DNA from: Bacteroidota bacterium
Lineage (GTDB): Bacteria > Bacteroidota > Bacteroidia > Bacteroidales > Lentimicrobiaceae
Assembly: GCA_009773455.1 (NCBI GenBank)
Contig: WSXU01000004.1
Span: 62,001 to 126,000 of the forward strand
DNA length: 64,000 nt
Reading direction: 5' to 3'
This document shows positions 18,379 to 27,343 of the stretch, in pieces (positions within the stretch are counted from its first letter, which is position 1; each line of letters opens with the position of its first letter). A model generated the notes under the pieces. The model saw only the letters and a program-made list of their open reading frames with translations, had not been told where the DNA came from and searched no databases. The position numbers and the translations under genes are program-made.

Positions 18379-18981
18379 TCAGGGAATCACAATGTTTCCT
18401 GAAACCGAAGTATTGTCGCTGAAAGCCAGTAGCAGCAGATAGACTCCAGATGAAATCTGCGCATTGGGAAGACTCAGGTGTTTGCCATCGATACCGGCTT
18501 CCATGATTCTTTTTCCATCACTGCTGTAAATGACGGCTGTACCTTTTCTACCCGGAATATTATTGAAATAAATATCTGTTTGTCCCGCCTGGTTCGAAAA
18601 CACGAGGAAGCCATTGTTTCCTGTTTTAAGGAACTCAACCGGAATACCCGTTGTAAAGCCATAATTCCCGAGCTCGAGACGGTAATAATTTACCGTATTG
18701 ACCCCCGGAATACTATCGGTAAATGTATAGGTGATGGGTGAATCAGGATTACCACAAAATCCGGGTATCCTGCCTATTTCAGTATACATAAGACCATCTG
18801 TTGAACGTTCAACCCTTGTACCTTCGCAGAGAGTACCACTTCGGAAAGTCCACCGCAGTACAAGGTAATTGCCATCCTGGTAACCCGAAAAATCCTGAAG
18901 GAGGGTATGAGGCTGAGCCACCAGGTGAAAGCCTGTGAAAAGAAACATGACAATAAGCAGAAGTAGTTTTACGGGTTTCAT
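18379..18981 (-). CDS. secreted protein with T9SS sorting domain
   Basis: A start at 18981 (MKPVKLLLLIVMFLFTGFHLVAQ) gives a proper signal peptide; the longer frame from 19071 would place 30 non-signal residues ahead of it. The mature protein of about 178 residues has a fibronectin-like N-terminal part (VLRWTFRSGTLCEGTRVERS, then VNYYRLELGNYG) and a C-terminal T9SS type A-like sorting domain (GFLVFSNQAGQTDIYFNN ... VIYSSDGKRIMEAGID ... SSGVYLLLLAFSD ... IVIP). This layout, an S-T-D-G ...YYRLE domain joined to a sorting domain, is common in Bacteroidota surface proteins. The function is unknown. It is convergent with the redox operon, 73 bp away. Confidence 0.78.
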   Translation of the reverse strand: MKPVKLLLLIVMFLFTGFHLVAQPHTLLQDFSGYQDGNYLVLRWTFRSGTLCEGTRVERSTDGLMYTEIGRIPGFCGNPDSPITYTFTDSIPGVNTVNYYRLELGNYGFTTGIPVEFLKTGNNGFLVFSNQAGQTDIYFNNIPGRKGTAVIYSSDGKRIMEAGIDGKHLSLPNAQISSGVYLLLLAFSDNTSVSGNIVIP

Positions 18982-19141
18982 CAGTGGAGTATGATTGTGT
19001 ATTACCTCAGTAACGAAGAATAAACAATCTGATTGCCCTGAAGTTTCATAAAATGAGGCAATACTGCACACAAAAAACGTTAATTCTTTGTTAAATTCAC
19101 CAACAGGAGACCGGAACCAGAATACCCGGCAATCTGACTTC

Positions 19142-20161
19142 TTATTTCAGTTTTTTCAAAACTTCAAGCGTCAGTTCCAGCATGTGGTCTGAAAAGTCAA
19201 GGTGGGTTACAAACCGGATGGATTGCCTGTCGGTGGCAAAGGCCAGGATTCCTTTTCCGGCAAGTGTTTGCACCATTTCAGCAGCAGTCAGGGGCTGTTT
19301 CACCTGAAAAATCAGAATGTTGGTTTCAACCGGCAGAACTTTCTCCACCCATGGAAGCTGAAGCAGTGTTTCGCCAATCAGTTTTGCCCTTTTGTGGTCA
19401 TCCTTCAACCGGTCGATATGATTTTCGAGTGCATACAATCCGGCTGCAGCCAGGTAACCGGCCTGACGCATTCCTCCGCCGAAGGATTTCCTTACCCGCC
19501 TGGCTTTCCTGATGAATTCAGAATTGCCCAGTAACACTGAGCCAACCGGTGCTCCCAATCCTTTCGAAAGGCATACCGAAACACTGTCGAACATGGAGCC
19601 ACAATCAGCAGGCGATTGTCCTGTGACGGCGAGGGCGTTGAAAATCCGGGCACCGTCAAGATGGTATTTCAGGTCATTGTTGCGGCAGATCTGGCCAATG
19701 TCAGCTAATACCTGGTTATCATAAACGGCCCCTCCCCCCTTGTTCATGGTATTCTCAACCTCAACCAGGGCTGTTCGGGGCCGGTGAACATCTTCCGGGT
19801 TGATATGGTCAAACACATCTCCTGCCCGGATCATGCCCCTGTCGCCATCGAGCAGGCAGACAGAAAGACCTGAATTACTCATCAATCCACCACCCTCATA
19901 ATAGTAAAGATGCGACAGTTTATGCAGGATCACTTCTTCACCCGGTTGTGCATGAACCCTGGCCGCGATCTGGTTGGTCATGGTGCCCGACGGGCAGAAA
20001 AGACCGGCTTCCTTACCAAAAATCACGGCCGTTTTGTTTTCAAGAGTCGTTATTGTGGGATCTTCACCAAATACATCATCACCAACTGTGGCCGAAAACA
20101 TTGCTTTCAGCATTTCCGGTGTCGGCCGGGTTACAGTATCACTTCTGAGATCTATGATCAT
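19142..20161 (-). CDS. ltaE: low-specificity L-threonine aldolase
   Basis: The protein is 339 residues from the ATG at 20161 ([17 protein letters not shown]), the canonical start of this family; the ATG at 20179 adds six unlikely residues. The fold-type I PLP enzyme cleaves L-threonine or L-allo-threonine to glycine and acetaldehyde in the cytosol. Family features seen are DLRSDTVT at the N-terminus, [10 protein letters not shown], the [12 protein letters not shown] phosphate-binding region, [11 protein letters not shown] (PLP-ring Asp) and the lysine of [16 protein letters not shown] near residue 199. Length and motif order are complete, with no sign of damage. It is a single gene with its own upstream region; no glycine-cleavage or serine genes adjoin it. 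Confidence 0.93.
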   Translation of the reverse strand: MIIDLRSDTVTRPTPEMLKAMFSATVGDDVFGEDPTITTLENKTAVIFGKEAGLFCPSGTMTNQIAARVHAQPGEEVILHKLSHLYYYEGGGLMSNSGLSVCLLDGDRGMIRAGDVFDHINPEDVHRPRTALVEVENTMNKGGGAVYDNQVLADIGQICRNNDLKYHLDGARIFNALAVTGQSPADCGSMFDSVSVCLSKGLGAPVGSVLLGNSEFIRKARRVRKSFGGGMRQAGYLAAAGLYALENHIDRLKDDHKRAKLIGETLLQLPWVEKVLPVETNILIFQVKQPLTAAEMVQTLAGKGILAFATDRQSIRFVTHLDFSDHMLELTLEVLKKLK

Positions 20162-20179
20162 TACTGTCAGATTTGTCAC

Positions 20180-20538
20180 AAAGTTAAGAAAAGTGAAGGA
20201 TCGGGTTCATAGTTTTTAGCCCCTCAGGCGCCATTCTTTGAATTGGGGAGATCATGCGATCAGGATTGTTCCAATATTCAAGATCCGAATTTGAAACGAG
20301 ATTTGCGCCTGCAAGATTTACCCCCTCTGCCCCCCTTTGCTTTCGACTCGCTCAGGCACCGGGGGAGAACCTGCAAATAAATGCTTTTCAGAAAACACCA
20401 GATCTCATTTTGAAACGAAATCTGTTCCCGGCCTCCCCTGTTCAAACTTCAAAATCAATAATCAATTGATTTGTATTATTTTTGATCCTGCAGTATCCAT
20501 AATATTGCTTTGAAATCAAGTTTATGATTTTTCCGGCT
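20180..20538. other. intergenic region with a short direct repeat and a dispersed-repeat-like phrase
   Basis: This 360-bp stretch between the threonine aldolase and the C10 peptidase contains no convincing gene. TTTGAAACGAGATTTG at 20290-20305 and TTTGAAACGAAATCTG at 20409-20424 form a direct repeat 119 bp apart. Between them is a C-rich then G-rich segment with GACTCGCTCAGG near 20347, a phrase that resembles short dispersed repeats of environmental genomes (from memory). No tRNA or clear terminator is visible. Confidence 0.5.
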
Positions 20539-22647
20539 ATGAAAAAGAACTTACTCCTGATACTGACCCTCTTTGGTTTCAGCCTTAGTCAGGGTCAAAC
20601 CGTTAACCATGAAGAAGCAATTGCCATCGGCAAAAACTTCTTTATAGAAAGAAGCATGATGCACCATCCGCACCGGAATATCAATGTTCAGGTCAGGAAT
20701 GTCCATGATATCTATGCCGGAGGAAAGCCGGTGATGTACGCCGTAAACCTTATCCCGGATGGTTATGTCCTGGTTTCAGCATCCGGTTTTACCTTCCCTG
20801 TTCTGGGTTATAGTCTTACCGGTGAATATAAAGGATTGAATGAGCCCGAAAATTACAGGGCATGGGTCCGCTACTACGGAAGGCAGGTTGAATATGCAGA
20901 CCTTTCAGGTGAAGTTTCACCACAAATTGTCACTGCAAGAAACAGGTGGTCGGGTGCATTCATCATTGACGATAAACCCAAAGGCAGCCGGGTGGTTGAA
21001 CCACTTTTGAGGACAACGTGGGATCAGGGAAACTATTACAATGCCATGTGTCCGGTTGATGCAGGCGGACCGGGAGGACACTGCTGGGCAGGCTGTGTGG
21101 CCACTGCTGTGGGACAACTTATGTTCTACCACAGATGGCCAAACCAGGGAACAGGCGAATACAGTTATACTCATCCTGTTTATGGTGTTCAGTATGCCAA
21201 TTTCGGTGAAACCATGTACAACTGGAATGGCATGGAAACCTCACTGAATGGACCGAATAATCACATCGCCCTGCTGCTTAACCATCTAGGTATCTCGTTT
21301 GATATGGATTACGGACCCAACGGTTCGGGTATGTGGAATCACAGCGCCGCCAACTCTATGCGTAGTTTCTTTAAATACGGTCCGCAAACTCAATACATAT
21401 TCCGTGATACCACCACCATGAACTGGGATAGCATCCTGGTTACCAACCTGGATGCAAAAAAACCCCTGTACTATGCAGGATGGGAAGGTGTAGGATCACA
21501 AAACGGACATGCGTTTGTCTGTGATGGCTACGCTCCGGATAATTTCTACCACTTCAACTGGGGCTGGAGCAGTTCGTATGATGGCTACTTCCTGTTATCG
21601 GCACTCACCCCGGGGGGTAACAATTTCAATTTCGCCCAGGAGGTGATCAAGGACATTTACCCCGATACTCTGACCTATAACTACCCTGAATATTGTACAG
21701 GACCGGATACGCTCAACACCATCGCCGGAACCTTCAGCGACGGTAGTAATATGGTTAATTACACTGACAATTCTGATTGTTACTGGCTGATTCAGCCCAA
21801 TGAACCGGACTTCGATTCCATTGTCTCCATCAACCTTGATTTCCCTTTGGTTGACCTTGCAGGCAATGACCGCATCAGGATTTACCAGGGTACAGATACC
21901 ACTTCTGTTTTGATTGCAGAAATCACCGGTACCAACTCCCCGTCCACCATCAATATCCCGGCCGCTTCATTTCTTGTGAGATTTACCAGTGATGAAACAG
22001 ATAATGCCGGTGGTTTCCTGGGTTCCTACAAGAGTGTATTGCCTGTATATTGCTATGGTACAACAACTTTCACCGATTCAGCAGGGGTGTTTGATGATGG
22101 AAGCGGTGATAAAAAATACAACAACAGTGCCATCTGCAAATGGAAAATAATACCTGAAAACCTGGTACCACTTACGCTGACCTTCGAATCGTTCAATACG
22201 GAATCAGCCAACGATGTTCTCCGGGTTTATGATCTGGCCTCCCAGCAACTGATTGCGACCTATTCCGGTGATTCTGTCCCGGGACCACTATCCATCCCCG
22301 GCGGCAAGGCTTACCTTGTTTTTATGACCAACAAGCAGGTTACAGCCCCCGGATGGACCATCCGTTGGGCCCCTGAAGGTACGACCGGAGTCAGCACTGC
22401 ATCTGACACAGAACCTGTTATTTTCCCCAATCCGGTTACTGACCAGCTTTGGATCAGGCAAGGCAAACAATCCGAAAAAAAGCAGGAGATCAGGATTTAC
22501 AACACCAGCGGGTCACTGTTGAAAAAGGAGGTTATACAAACCGGTCATCAGTCTGTGATCAACACCGGAAGCCTGAAGGCCGGAATTTATTTTCTCACCA
22601 TTTCCGGTGAAAGCGGAATCCATACATTCCGGTTTGCAAAATTGTAA
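20539..22647 (+). CDS. C10 family (streptopain-like) peptidase with CUB-like and T9SS domains
   Basis: A start at 20539 (MKKNLLLILTLFGFSLSQG) gives a clean signal peptide. Residues about 22-150 form the propeptide/inhibitor region typical of streptopain relatives. The catalytic domain contains the nucleophile in AGCVATAVGQLMFYHRW (Cys at about residue 186) and the catalytic His in GSQNGHAFVCDGY (about residue 323), followed by FNWGWSSSYDGYFLL. Two CUB-like beta-sandwich domains follow (from about 385 and 504), each starting with a cysteine and containing DRIRIYQG or DVLRVYD. A T9SS type A sorting domain (FPNPVTDQLWI ... GIYFLTIS) covers the last 75 residues. It is a secreted cysteine protease, probably anchored at the surface. 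Bacteroidota homologues include virulence and nutrient-scavenging proteases; the substrate here cannot be told. Confidence 0.9.
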   Translation: MKKNLLLILTLFGFSLSQGQTVNHEEAIAIGKNFFIERSMMHHPHRNINVQVRNVHDIYAGGKPVMYAVNLIPDGYVLVSASGFTFPVLGYSLTGEYKGLNEPENYRAWVRYYGRQVEYADLSGEVSPQIVTARNRWSGAFIIDDKPKGSRVVEPLLRTTWDQGNYYNAMCPVDAGGPGGHCWAGCVATAVGQLMFYHRWPNQGTGEYSYTHPVYGVQYANFGETMYNWNGMETSLNGPNNHIALLLNHLGISFDMDYGPNGSGMWNHSAANSMRSFFKYGPQTQYIFRDTTTMNWDSILVTNLDAKKPLYYAGWEGVGSQNGHAFVCDGYAPDNFYHFNWGWSSSYDGYFLLSALTPGGNNFNFAQEVIKDIYPDTLTYNYPEYCTGPDTLNTIAGTFSDGSNMVNYTDNSDCYWLIQPNEPDFDSIVSINLDFPLVDLAGNDRIRIYQGTDTTSVLIAEITGTNSPSTINIPAASFLVRFTSDETDNAGGFLGSYKSVLPVYCYGTTTFTDSAGVFDDGSGDKKYNNSAICKWKIIPENLVPLTLTFESFNTESANDVLRVYDLASQQLIATYSGDSVPGPLSIPGGKAYLVFMTNKQVTAPGWTIRWAPEGTTGVSTASDTEPVIFPNPVTDQLWIRQGKQSEKKQEIRIYNTSGSLLKKEVIQTGHQSVINTGSLKAGIYFLTISGESGIHTFRFAKL

Positions 22648-22675
22648 GGCAGTTGGCAGAGGCTTAATTAAAACA

Positions 22676-23113
22676 TTAATGTGATTTGCCATTCGTGTTT
22701 TGCCCTGGCATTTCAAAAAGATGCAGTCCTGAACCATGCTCCAGGCATTCCATGATCCGCTTTTTGAATTTCCAGCAGGTCATCTGCCGGGTCTCTAGCC
22801 TGCGCGAAAGCTCATAGCTCGAAATTTTCGGCGAACCACATACCATATAAGCGATTTCAAAAGCATCGGTAATCGGTATCCTGCAATGATTGAAAATGGT
22901 ATTCGCGGTGGCAGACTCATCTGATTTGCAACGTGTACACCTTCTTGAATAAGGTGTTTTTCCCTTGCAGTAATTGGTATTGCCACACTTTCGGCAAATG
23001 TAACCTTCCTTCCATTTCTCCTCTGCTATCACCTGAAGGCACATGGTTGGGTCGGCAAACCTCAGCCTGAATTCCTTTTGGTCTAATTCCTTAAATAAAA
23101 AAGAAAGATTCAT
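22676..23113 (-). CDS. stand-alone IS1595-type zinc-ribbon protein without transposase domain
   Basis: The 145-residue protein matches the N-terminal part of IS1595 transposases. A zinc ribbon is formed by CRKCGN (about residues 40-43) and CTRCKS (about 59-62), followed by ATANTIFNHCRIPITDAFEIAYMV and a helix-turn-helix-like SSYELSRRLETRQMTCWKFKKRIM. In full IS1595 transposases a DDE catalytic domain of about 200 residues would follow; here the frame stops and the next gene begins convergently, so the DDE part is absent. The gene shows no frameshift and has a good promoter box upstream. It could be a degenerate insertion-sequence remnant or a domesticated DNA-binding protein; the intact frame slightly favours the second (inference). 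It is divergent from the thioredoxin pair. Confidence 0.82.
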   Translation of the reverse strand: MNLSFLFKELDQKEFRLRFADPTMCLQVIAEEKWKEGYICRKCGNTNYCKGKTPYSRRCTRCKSDESATANTIFNHCRIPITDAFEIAYMVCGSPKISSYELSRRLETRQMTCWKFKKRIMECLEHGSGLHLFEMPGQNTNGKSH

Positions 23114-23179
23114 TATATATTCTATTGATTTTCAATGTTTAATATTCTGGCAGGGTGTTTGATAAGAATAGCTGCGATG

Positions 23180-23187
23180 CAAAAATA
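23180..23187 (-). promoter_or_regulatory. -7 box for the zinc-ribbon gene
   Basis: On the minus strand this reads TATTTTTG, a perfect match to the Bacteroidota -7 consensus TAnnTTTG, 67 bp before the start codon at 23113. Upstream sequence is nearly all A/T, so the -33 element cannot be placed. It forms a divergent pair with the box at 23230. Confidence 0.45.
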
Positions 23188-23229
23188 AAAAAAAATAGTG
23201 ATATTTATGCGATTTAAAAGAATTACTTT

Positions 23230-23237
23230 TATCTTTG
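23230..23237 (+). promoter_or_regulatory. -7 box for the thioredoxin pair
   Basis: TATCTTTG matches the Bacteroidota consensus TAnnTTTG exactly, and TTTATG lies about 20 bp upstream where a -33 TTTG-like element is expected. The start codon of the lipoprotein thioredoxin is 37 bp downstream at 23274. The initiation region overlaps an alternative upstream ATG, which supports the choice of the later start. Confidence 0.55.
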
Positions 23238-23273
23238 CAGCAGATTAATCATGAACCTAACCTCAAAAATGAT

Positions 23274-23798
23274 ATGAACAAACGATTTTTCACCATTCTG
23301 CTCGTTGCCAGTGTCGGTCTTTTCAGCTGCGGATCCTCCGATGGCAAAAATGATCAGGGAAACGACAGTCAGTCGCAGACCACCGCTTCTGCTTCGGCAG
23401 CTGATGAGCCGGGCAAGGTAATACAGATGAATAAAGCCATGTTTATTGAGAAGGTATTCAATTACGAAGAAAATCCCAATGACTGGAAATACAGGGGTAC
23501 CAAGCCCTGCATCATCGATTTTTATGCCGACTGGTGTGGCCCCTGCAAAAAAGTTGCTCCGATAATGTCGGAACTGGCTGCCCAATACAAGGATCAGATT
23601 GTTATCTACAAGGTAAACACCGATCAGGAGCGCGAACTTGCTCAGATATTCAATATCCGCAGCATTCCTTCCATACTTTACTGTCCGGCCGAAGGAAAGC
23701 CCCAGATGACCATGGGTGCATTGCCAAAGGCTGAATTTGAAAAGATGATCAAGGAATTGTTGCTTGCCCCGGTGGCAGAATCAACACCTCAAAAATAA
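23274..23798 (+). CDS. thioredoxin-fold lipoprotein
   Basis: A start at 23274 (MNKRFFTILLVASVGLFSC) gives a lipoprotein signal with lipobox VGLFSC; an upstream ATG at 23235 lies at the putative transcription start and is rejected. After a low-complexity Gly/Ser/Asn/Gln/Asp linker, a thioredoxin domain contains the active site WCGPCKK within CIIDFYADWCGPCKKVAPIM and the cis-proline motif IRSIPS. It should act as a membrane-anchored periplasmic disulfide reductase or isomerase-type protein. A close cytosolic paralogue follows 34 bp downstream; both share an additional Cys before the active site (PCIIDFYADWC) and the N-terminal KVF(N/D)(Y/F)E segment, so they are recent duplicates targeted to different compartments. 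Confidence 0.93.
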   Translation: MNKRFFTILLVASVGLFSCGSSDGKNDQGNDSQSQTTASASAADEPGKVIQMNKAMFIEKVFNYEENPNDWKYRGTKPCIIDFYADWCGPCKKVAPIMSELAAQYKDQIVIYKVNTDQERELAQIFNIRSIPSILYCPAEGKPQMTMGALPKAEFEKMIKELLLAPVAESTPQK

Positions 23799-23832
23799 TT
23801 CACTGATTTTAAACTAAACAGAATAAATCATA

Positions 23833-24195
23833 ATGGAACACCTCACTTTAGAAACTTTCAAAGAAAAAGTATTTGATTTTGAAAAAAATCAGGAATGGAA
23901 ATTCGAAGGCAAATTGCCCTGCATCATCGACTTTTATGCTGACTGGTGTGGCCCCTGTAAAATGGTAGCTCCTATCCTGGATGAATTGTCGACAGAATAC
24001 AATGGCAAGATCAACATATACAAGGTAGATACGGAAGCGGAACAGGAACTTTCACAGGTTTTCGGCATCCGCAGTATCCCCAGTATGTTGTTTTGCCCAT
24101 CGGACGGACAACCGCGTATGGCACAGGGAGCACTCCCGAAGAGTGCCCTGATTCAGGCCATCGACGATGTTTTACTGAACCCGAAAGCCAATTAA
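23833..24195 (+). CDS. trxA: thioredoxin
   Basis: The 120-residue protein is a single thioredoxin domain without signal peptide, with active site WCGPCK in CIIDFYADWCGPCKMVAPIL and cis-proline in IRSIPSMLF. It would reduce disulfides in the cytosol with electrons from thioredoxin reductase. The N-terminus (LETFKEKVFDFEKNQEWKFEGKLP) is slightly longer than in E. coli TrxA and is shared with the upstream lipoprotein paralogue, including a third cysteine before the active site. The two genes are probably one transcript, ending at the strong terminator at 24223. It may be a specialised partner of the anchored form instead of the housekeeping thioredoxin. Confidence 0.93.
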   Translation: MEHLTLETFKEKVFDFEKNQEWKFEGKLPCIIDFYADWCGPCKMVAPILDELSTEYNGKINIYKVDTEAEQELSQVFGIRSIPSMLFCPSDGQPRMAQGALPKSALIQAIDDVLLNPKAN

Positions 24196-24222
24196 ATTAC
24201 TTTGTTGATTTAATTTTTCCTG

Positions 24223-24256
24223 ACCAGCCCGGAAATTCCGGGCTGGTTTTTATTTA
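24223..24256 (+). terminator. rho-independent terminator after trxA
   Basis: An 11-bp perfect stem (ACCAGCCCGGA with TCCGGGCTGGT) has a 3-nt loop and is followed by a run of T (TTTTTATTT). It lies 27 bp after the trxA stop codon. Confidence 0.9.
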
Positions 24257-24331
24257 TAAATTTGCAGGGAGAAACATTTGACAGTTTTTTTTCAGAAAAA
24301 AATTACAATAAGTCCTGAAGTCTGCCAGCCT

Positions 24332-24991
24332 ATGCCAAGCCAGATACCTGCCTTACTTCTTCCCCTGGCCTGCCTGCCTGACATTGAATTTTTCTGTCTG
24401 CTCTGCCATGCCCCGAAGGTCGTTTTTGAAATTCATGAAACCTATCCAAAACAAACCTGCCGGAACAGATATCGTATTGCTTCAGCCAATGGTCCGCTGA
24501 CACTATCCATCCCGGTGATTAAACCCATGGGGAACCATACTACGACCAATGCTGTCAGGATCGATTTTTCTGAAAACCGGCTCAGGAATCACTGGCGCGC
24601 CATTGAATCGGCCTACAACAAATCGCCGTTTTTCCTATACTACCGCGATGATTTCGAAAAAATATTCCTGAATCCGCAGGAGTTGTTGATTGATTTTAAC
24701 CAACGTATTCTGAACCTCTGTCTCAAAGCATTAAAACTGAAACCTGAGTTCAGCCTTTCAGATTCATTCCGGAAAAATCCTGCAGACATGGCTGACTTAC
24801 GGAACAGCATCATGCCAAAACATCCCGAAAATCATGCATCAGGAATCCTGAAGTTTGAACCTTACACACAGGTATTCTCAGACCGGCAGGAATTTATCCC
24901 AAACCTGAGCATCATTGATTTGCTATTCAACCTCGGGCCTGAAGCGGGTGATTACCTTAAGAGACATGTGCCGGAAATGAACCCGGCGTAA
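24332..24991 (+). CDS. WbqC family protein
   Basis: A start at 24332 (MPSQIPALLLPLACLPDIEFF) is chosen because family members begin close to the conserved PL.YLP.I.F segment; the frame opens earlier at 24278 inside the preceding terminator region. The 219-residue protein contains YPKQTCRNRYRIASANGPLTLSIPV, HTTTNAVRIDFSENRLRNHWRAIESAYNKSPFFLYYRDDF and a late LSIIDLLFNLG, all typical of WbqC-like proteins. The family is found in glycan and O-antigen loci and in isolated positions in Bacteroidota; its reaction is not established. It is convergent with the HD-domain protein gene, leaving only 12 bp between stop codons. Confidence 0.85.
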   Translation: MPSQIPALLLPLACLPDIEFFCLLCHAPKVVFEIHETYPKQTCRNRYRIASANGPLTLSIPVIKPMGNHTTTNAVRIDFSENRLRNHWRAIESAYNKSPFFLYYRDDFEKIFLNPQELLIDFNQRILNLCLKALKLKPEFSLSDSFRKNPADMADLRNSIMPKHPENHASGILKFEPYTQVFSDRQEFIPNLSIIDLLFNLGPEAGDYLKRHVPEMNPA

Positions 24992-25003
24992 AGGAAACCG
25001 GGA

Positions 25004-27079
25004 TCACAATGTCGGATATTCAATCCTGACATGATAGATACTCATGAGTTTCTTTTTCAGGATTTTCTTGATACGGGTGATGTCTTTCAACGTAAGGTCG
25101 GAATTTACAAACTGGTTTGTTTCAATCTGACTTTCAATAATCCTGTCGACCAGTTGAGCGATTGAAGCAGCCGTAGGCATTTTCATGCTTCGTGAAGCAG
25201 CCTCCACCGAATCGGCCATCATCAGTACGGAAGTTTCTTTCGAAAAGGGCACCGGCCCCGGGTAACGATAAGGTTTTTCGCTGATTTCCTCTTCCGGATT
25301 ATCAATCCGCTGTTTGTTGTAAAAGTATTCAGCCATCCGGGTTCCGTGGTGGGTCCTTATAAAATCAACCAGCATTTCCGGCAACTTGTGTTTTTTCGCC
25401 TTTTCGACCCCTTTAATCACATGGCTGACAATGATACTGGCGCTTTCCTCATACCCGAGTTCATCGTGAGGGTTGATTCCCGATGTCTGGTTTTCGATAA
25501 AATACATCGGCATATCCATCTTGCCGATGTCGTGGTAAAGCGCACCTGCCCTGACCAGTAAAGTATTACCGCCGATCTCATAGATCGCGGCTTCAGCGAT
25601 ATTGGCCACCTGCATCGAATGCTGGAAAGTGCCGGGGGCATGCAGCGACAGCTGCCTGAGCAGCGGGGTATTGGTATCCGAAAGCTCCATCAGGGTTACA
25701 TCGGTAACCAGTCCGAAGATTTTTTCAAAAACGAAGATGATGGGATAGGAAAAAAGGGTAAACAAAGCGCTTCCGCCGAACAGCAGGAACCTTGACTGAT
25801 CGAGTTCAGCCAGGCTTCCTTCCTGGATTAGCAGCATCCCGATGTAAATAGCGGAATAGGTCACAAAAACTGCAAGGGCAGCAATAAAAAACTGAGACCG
25901 GCGGCGCAGCTCAGCCACACTGATGATGGCGATAATACCGGCTATAAGCTGCTGAAAAATAAACTCAAAACCATTGGGCACCATAAAACCGGTCAGGATC
26001 AGGGTAACGATGTGGACAAACAAAGCGAGCCTGGTATCAAAGAACACCCTGATTACAATGGGGACGATACAGAATGGCAGCAAAACCAGAAGATCAGGTT
26101 TGGATGCTATGGTAAGGCTGGCCGTAGCCACCATAAGGTAGATTATAATAAGAATAATCAGCAGTTTTTTATTCTCAGCGAAAATATCCCGTCTGAAAGA
26201 GATCATAAACAGGATGAAAGCTATCATCGTCAGCGCAATAAGCAAAGACTGTCCGAGTAGGATGTTGTTATACCGGAAGGTACTGCCCAACCGTTCCTGG
26301 TAGTCGGCCCTGAGCGATTCAAGTATCTGGAACTTCTCCGAATTCACAAGTTCGCCCTTCTGAATAATTTTCTCTCCGGCCTGGATCATTCCCCTTGAGC
26401 CGGGAATCTCGCTCACCAGGGCTTCTCTTGCTCTGTTTGTATTTTCCGGATCGTAGACAATGTTCTGCTTAAGGGCATTCAGCAGAAGGCCCCTGAGCAT
26501 CTCTTCATGCCCGGTTCCGGCTTCATTGAGTCTGCTGGTAACATATGCTTCGGCAGTCCCGATGGTGTAGAGTTCCGACAAGGGAACCCTGGAAGCGGCA
26601 TTTCCGTCAACAATAAAGATCTCATACCCCTGGGGTTTATTCTCAATTTCATTGATAACGCTGATCACACCATGCGAAAACAGGGTGTCGAGCACACTCA
26701 GAATGACTTCAAGGTCGGCCTGCCTTACAGGATCATTGGTTGCCTGTCGTCCATAGCGCGACTCCCAGGCCTTTCCGAAAGAATTGATCAGATAATTCAT
26801 CTGTGCATCTGCTACACTATGCATCCTTCGGAAGTAGGGTCTGGCATCTTTCAGGGCTGCGTCCTGTTCAGCCTTCAGTTCTGCCTCGGGCTTAAGGATT
26901 GCAAAATCAGACGGTGAGATCAGGTCGTCGTGCTGCCAGGGTTTTCCCTTCTGGTATTCATACCTGAATTTACCTTCACGGGGAAAGATCATAATCAGTA
27001 ACCAGATGATCAGTGAGAAAAGAAAAACCTTCCCCAGAATATCATGATGGTCGCGCAACCAGTGAAGAGACCTGTTCAT
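25004..27079 (-). CDS. pgpH: 7TM-HD phosphodiesterase, PgpH type
   Basis: The 691-residue protein shows the full PgpH layout: an N-terminal membrane helix (VFLFSLIIWLLIMIF), an extracytoplasmic 7TMR-HDED domain of about 230 residues, seven membrane helices (about residues 275-450), and a cytosolic HD domain with the metal motif GALYHDIGKMDMP near residue 510 and RTHHGT near 573. Characterised PgpH enzymes hydrolyse cyclic di-AMP to pApA, so a role in second-messenger turnover and envelope or osmotic homeostasis is likely. The HD residues are all present. The start at 27079 gives a short basic cytosolic tail before the first helix. It is divergent from the NlpC/P60 gene, with a 264-bp shared upstream region that includes CATCTTTG on the minus strand near 27104. 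Confidence 0.9.
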   Translation of the reverse strand: MNRSLHWLRDHHDILGKVFLFSLIIWLLIMIFPREGKFRYEYQKGKPWQHDDLISPSDFAILKPEAELKAEQDAALKDARPYFRRMHSVADAQMNYLINSFGKAWESRYGRQATNDPVRQADLEVILSVLDTLFSHGVISVINEIENKPQGYEIFIVDGNAASRVPLSELYTIGTAEAYVTSRLNEAGTGHEEMLRGLLLNALKQNIVYDPENTNRAREALVSEIPGSRGMIQAGEKIIQKGELVNSEKFQILESLRADYQERLGSTFRYNNILLGQSLLIALTMIAFILFMISFRRDIFAENKKLLIILIIIYLMVATASLTIASKPDLLVLLPFCIVPIVIRVFFDTRLALFVHIVTLILTGFMVPNGFEFIFQQLIAGIIAIISVAELRRRSQFFIAALAVFVTYSAIYIGMLLIQEGSLAELDQSRFLLFGGSALFTLFSYPIIFVFEKIFGLVTDVTLMELSDTNTPLLRQLSLHAPGTFQHSMQVANIAEAAIYEIGGNTLLVRAGALYHDIGKMDMPMYFIENQTSGINPHDELGYEESASIIVSHVIKGVEKAKKHKLPEMLVDFIRTHHGTRMAEYFYNKQRIDNPEEEISEKPYRYPGPVPFSKETSVLMMADSVEAASRSMKMPTAASIAQLVDRIIESQIETNQFVNSDLTLKDITRIKKILKKKLMSIYHVRIEYPTL

Positions 27080-27343
27080 AGTAACAATTCAAAAAAATAT
27101 TAACAAAGATGCACAGCACGAATATACAAAAAGATTGATCCTGAATCTAACCATACTGAATAAACACAAGAAATACAGGCTTCTGCGGAAAGGGTTTGCC
27201 AACAGGCAGCAATCAGCCGGCCGACCCGAAGGACAAGGGACCGGAAGTAAGTTTTCAACAATAACACGGCTACTGTTAATTACTTCTTTGGGCAACCCGC
27301 GAATATTTCAATATATTTGTCCAAACAACAGCAATTACTATAA

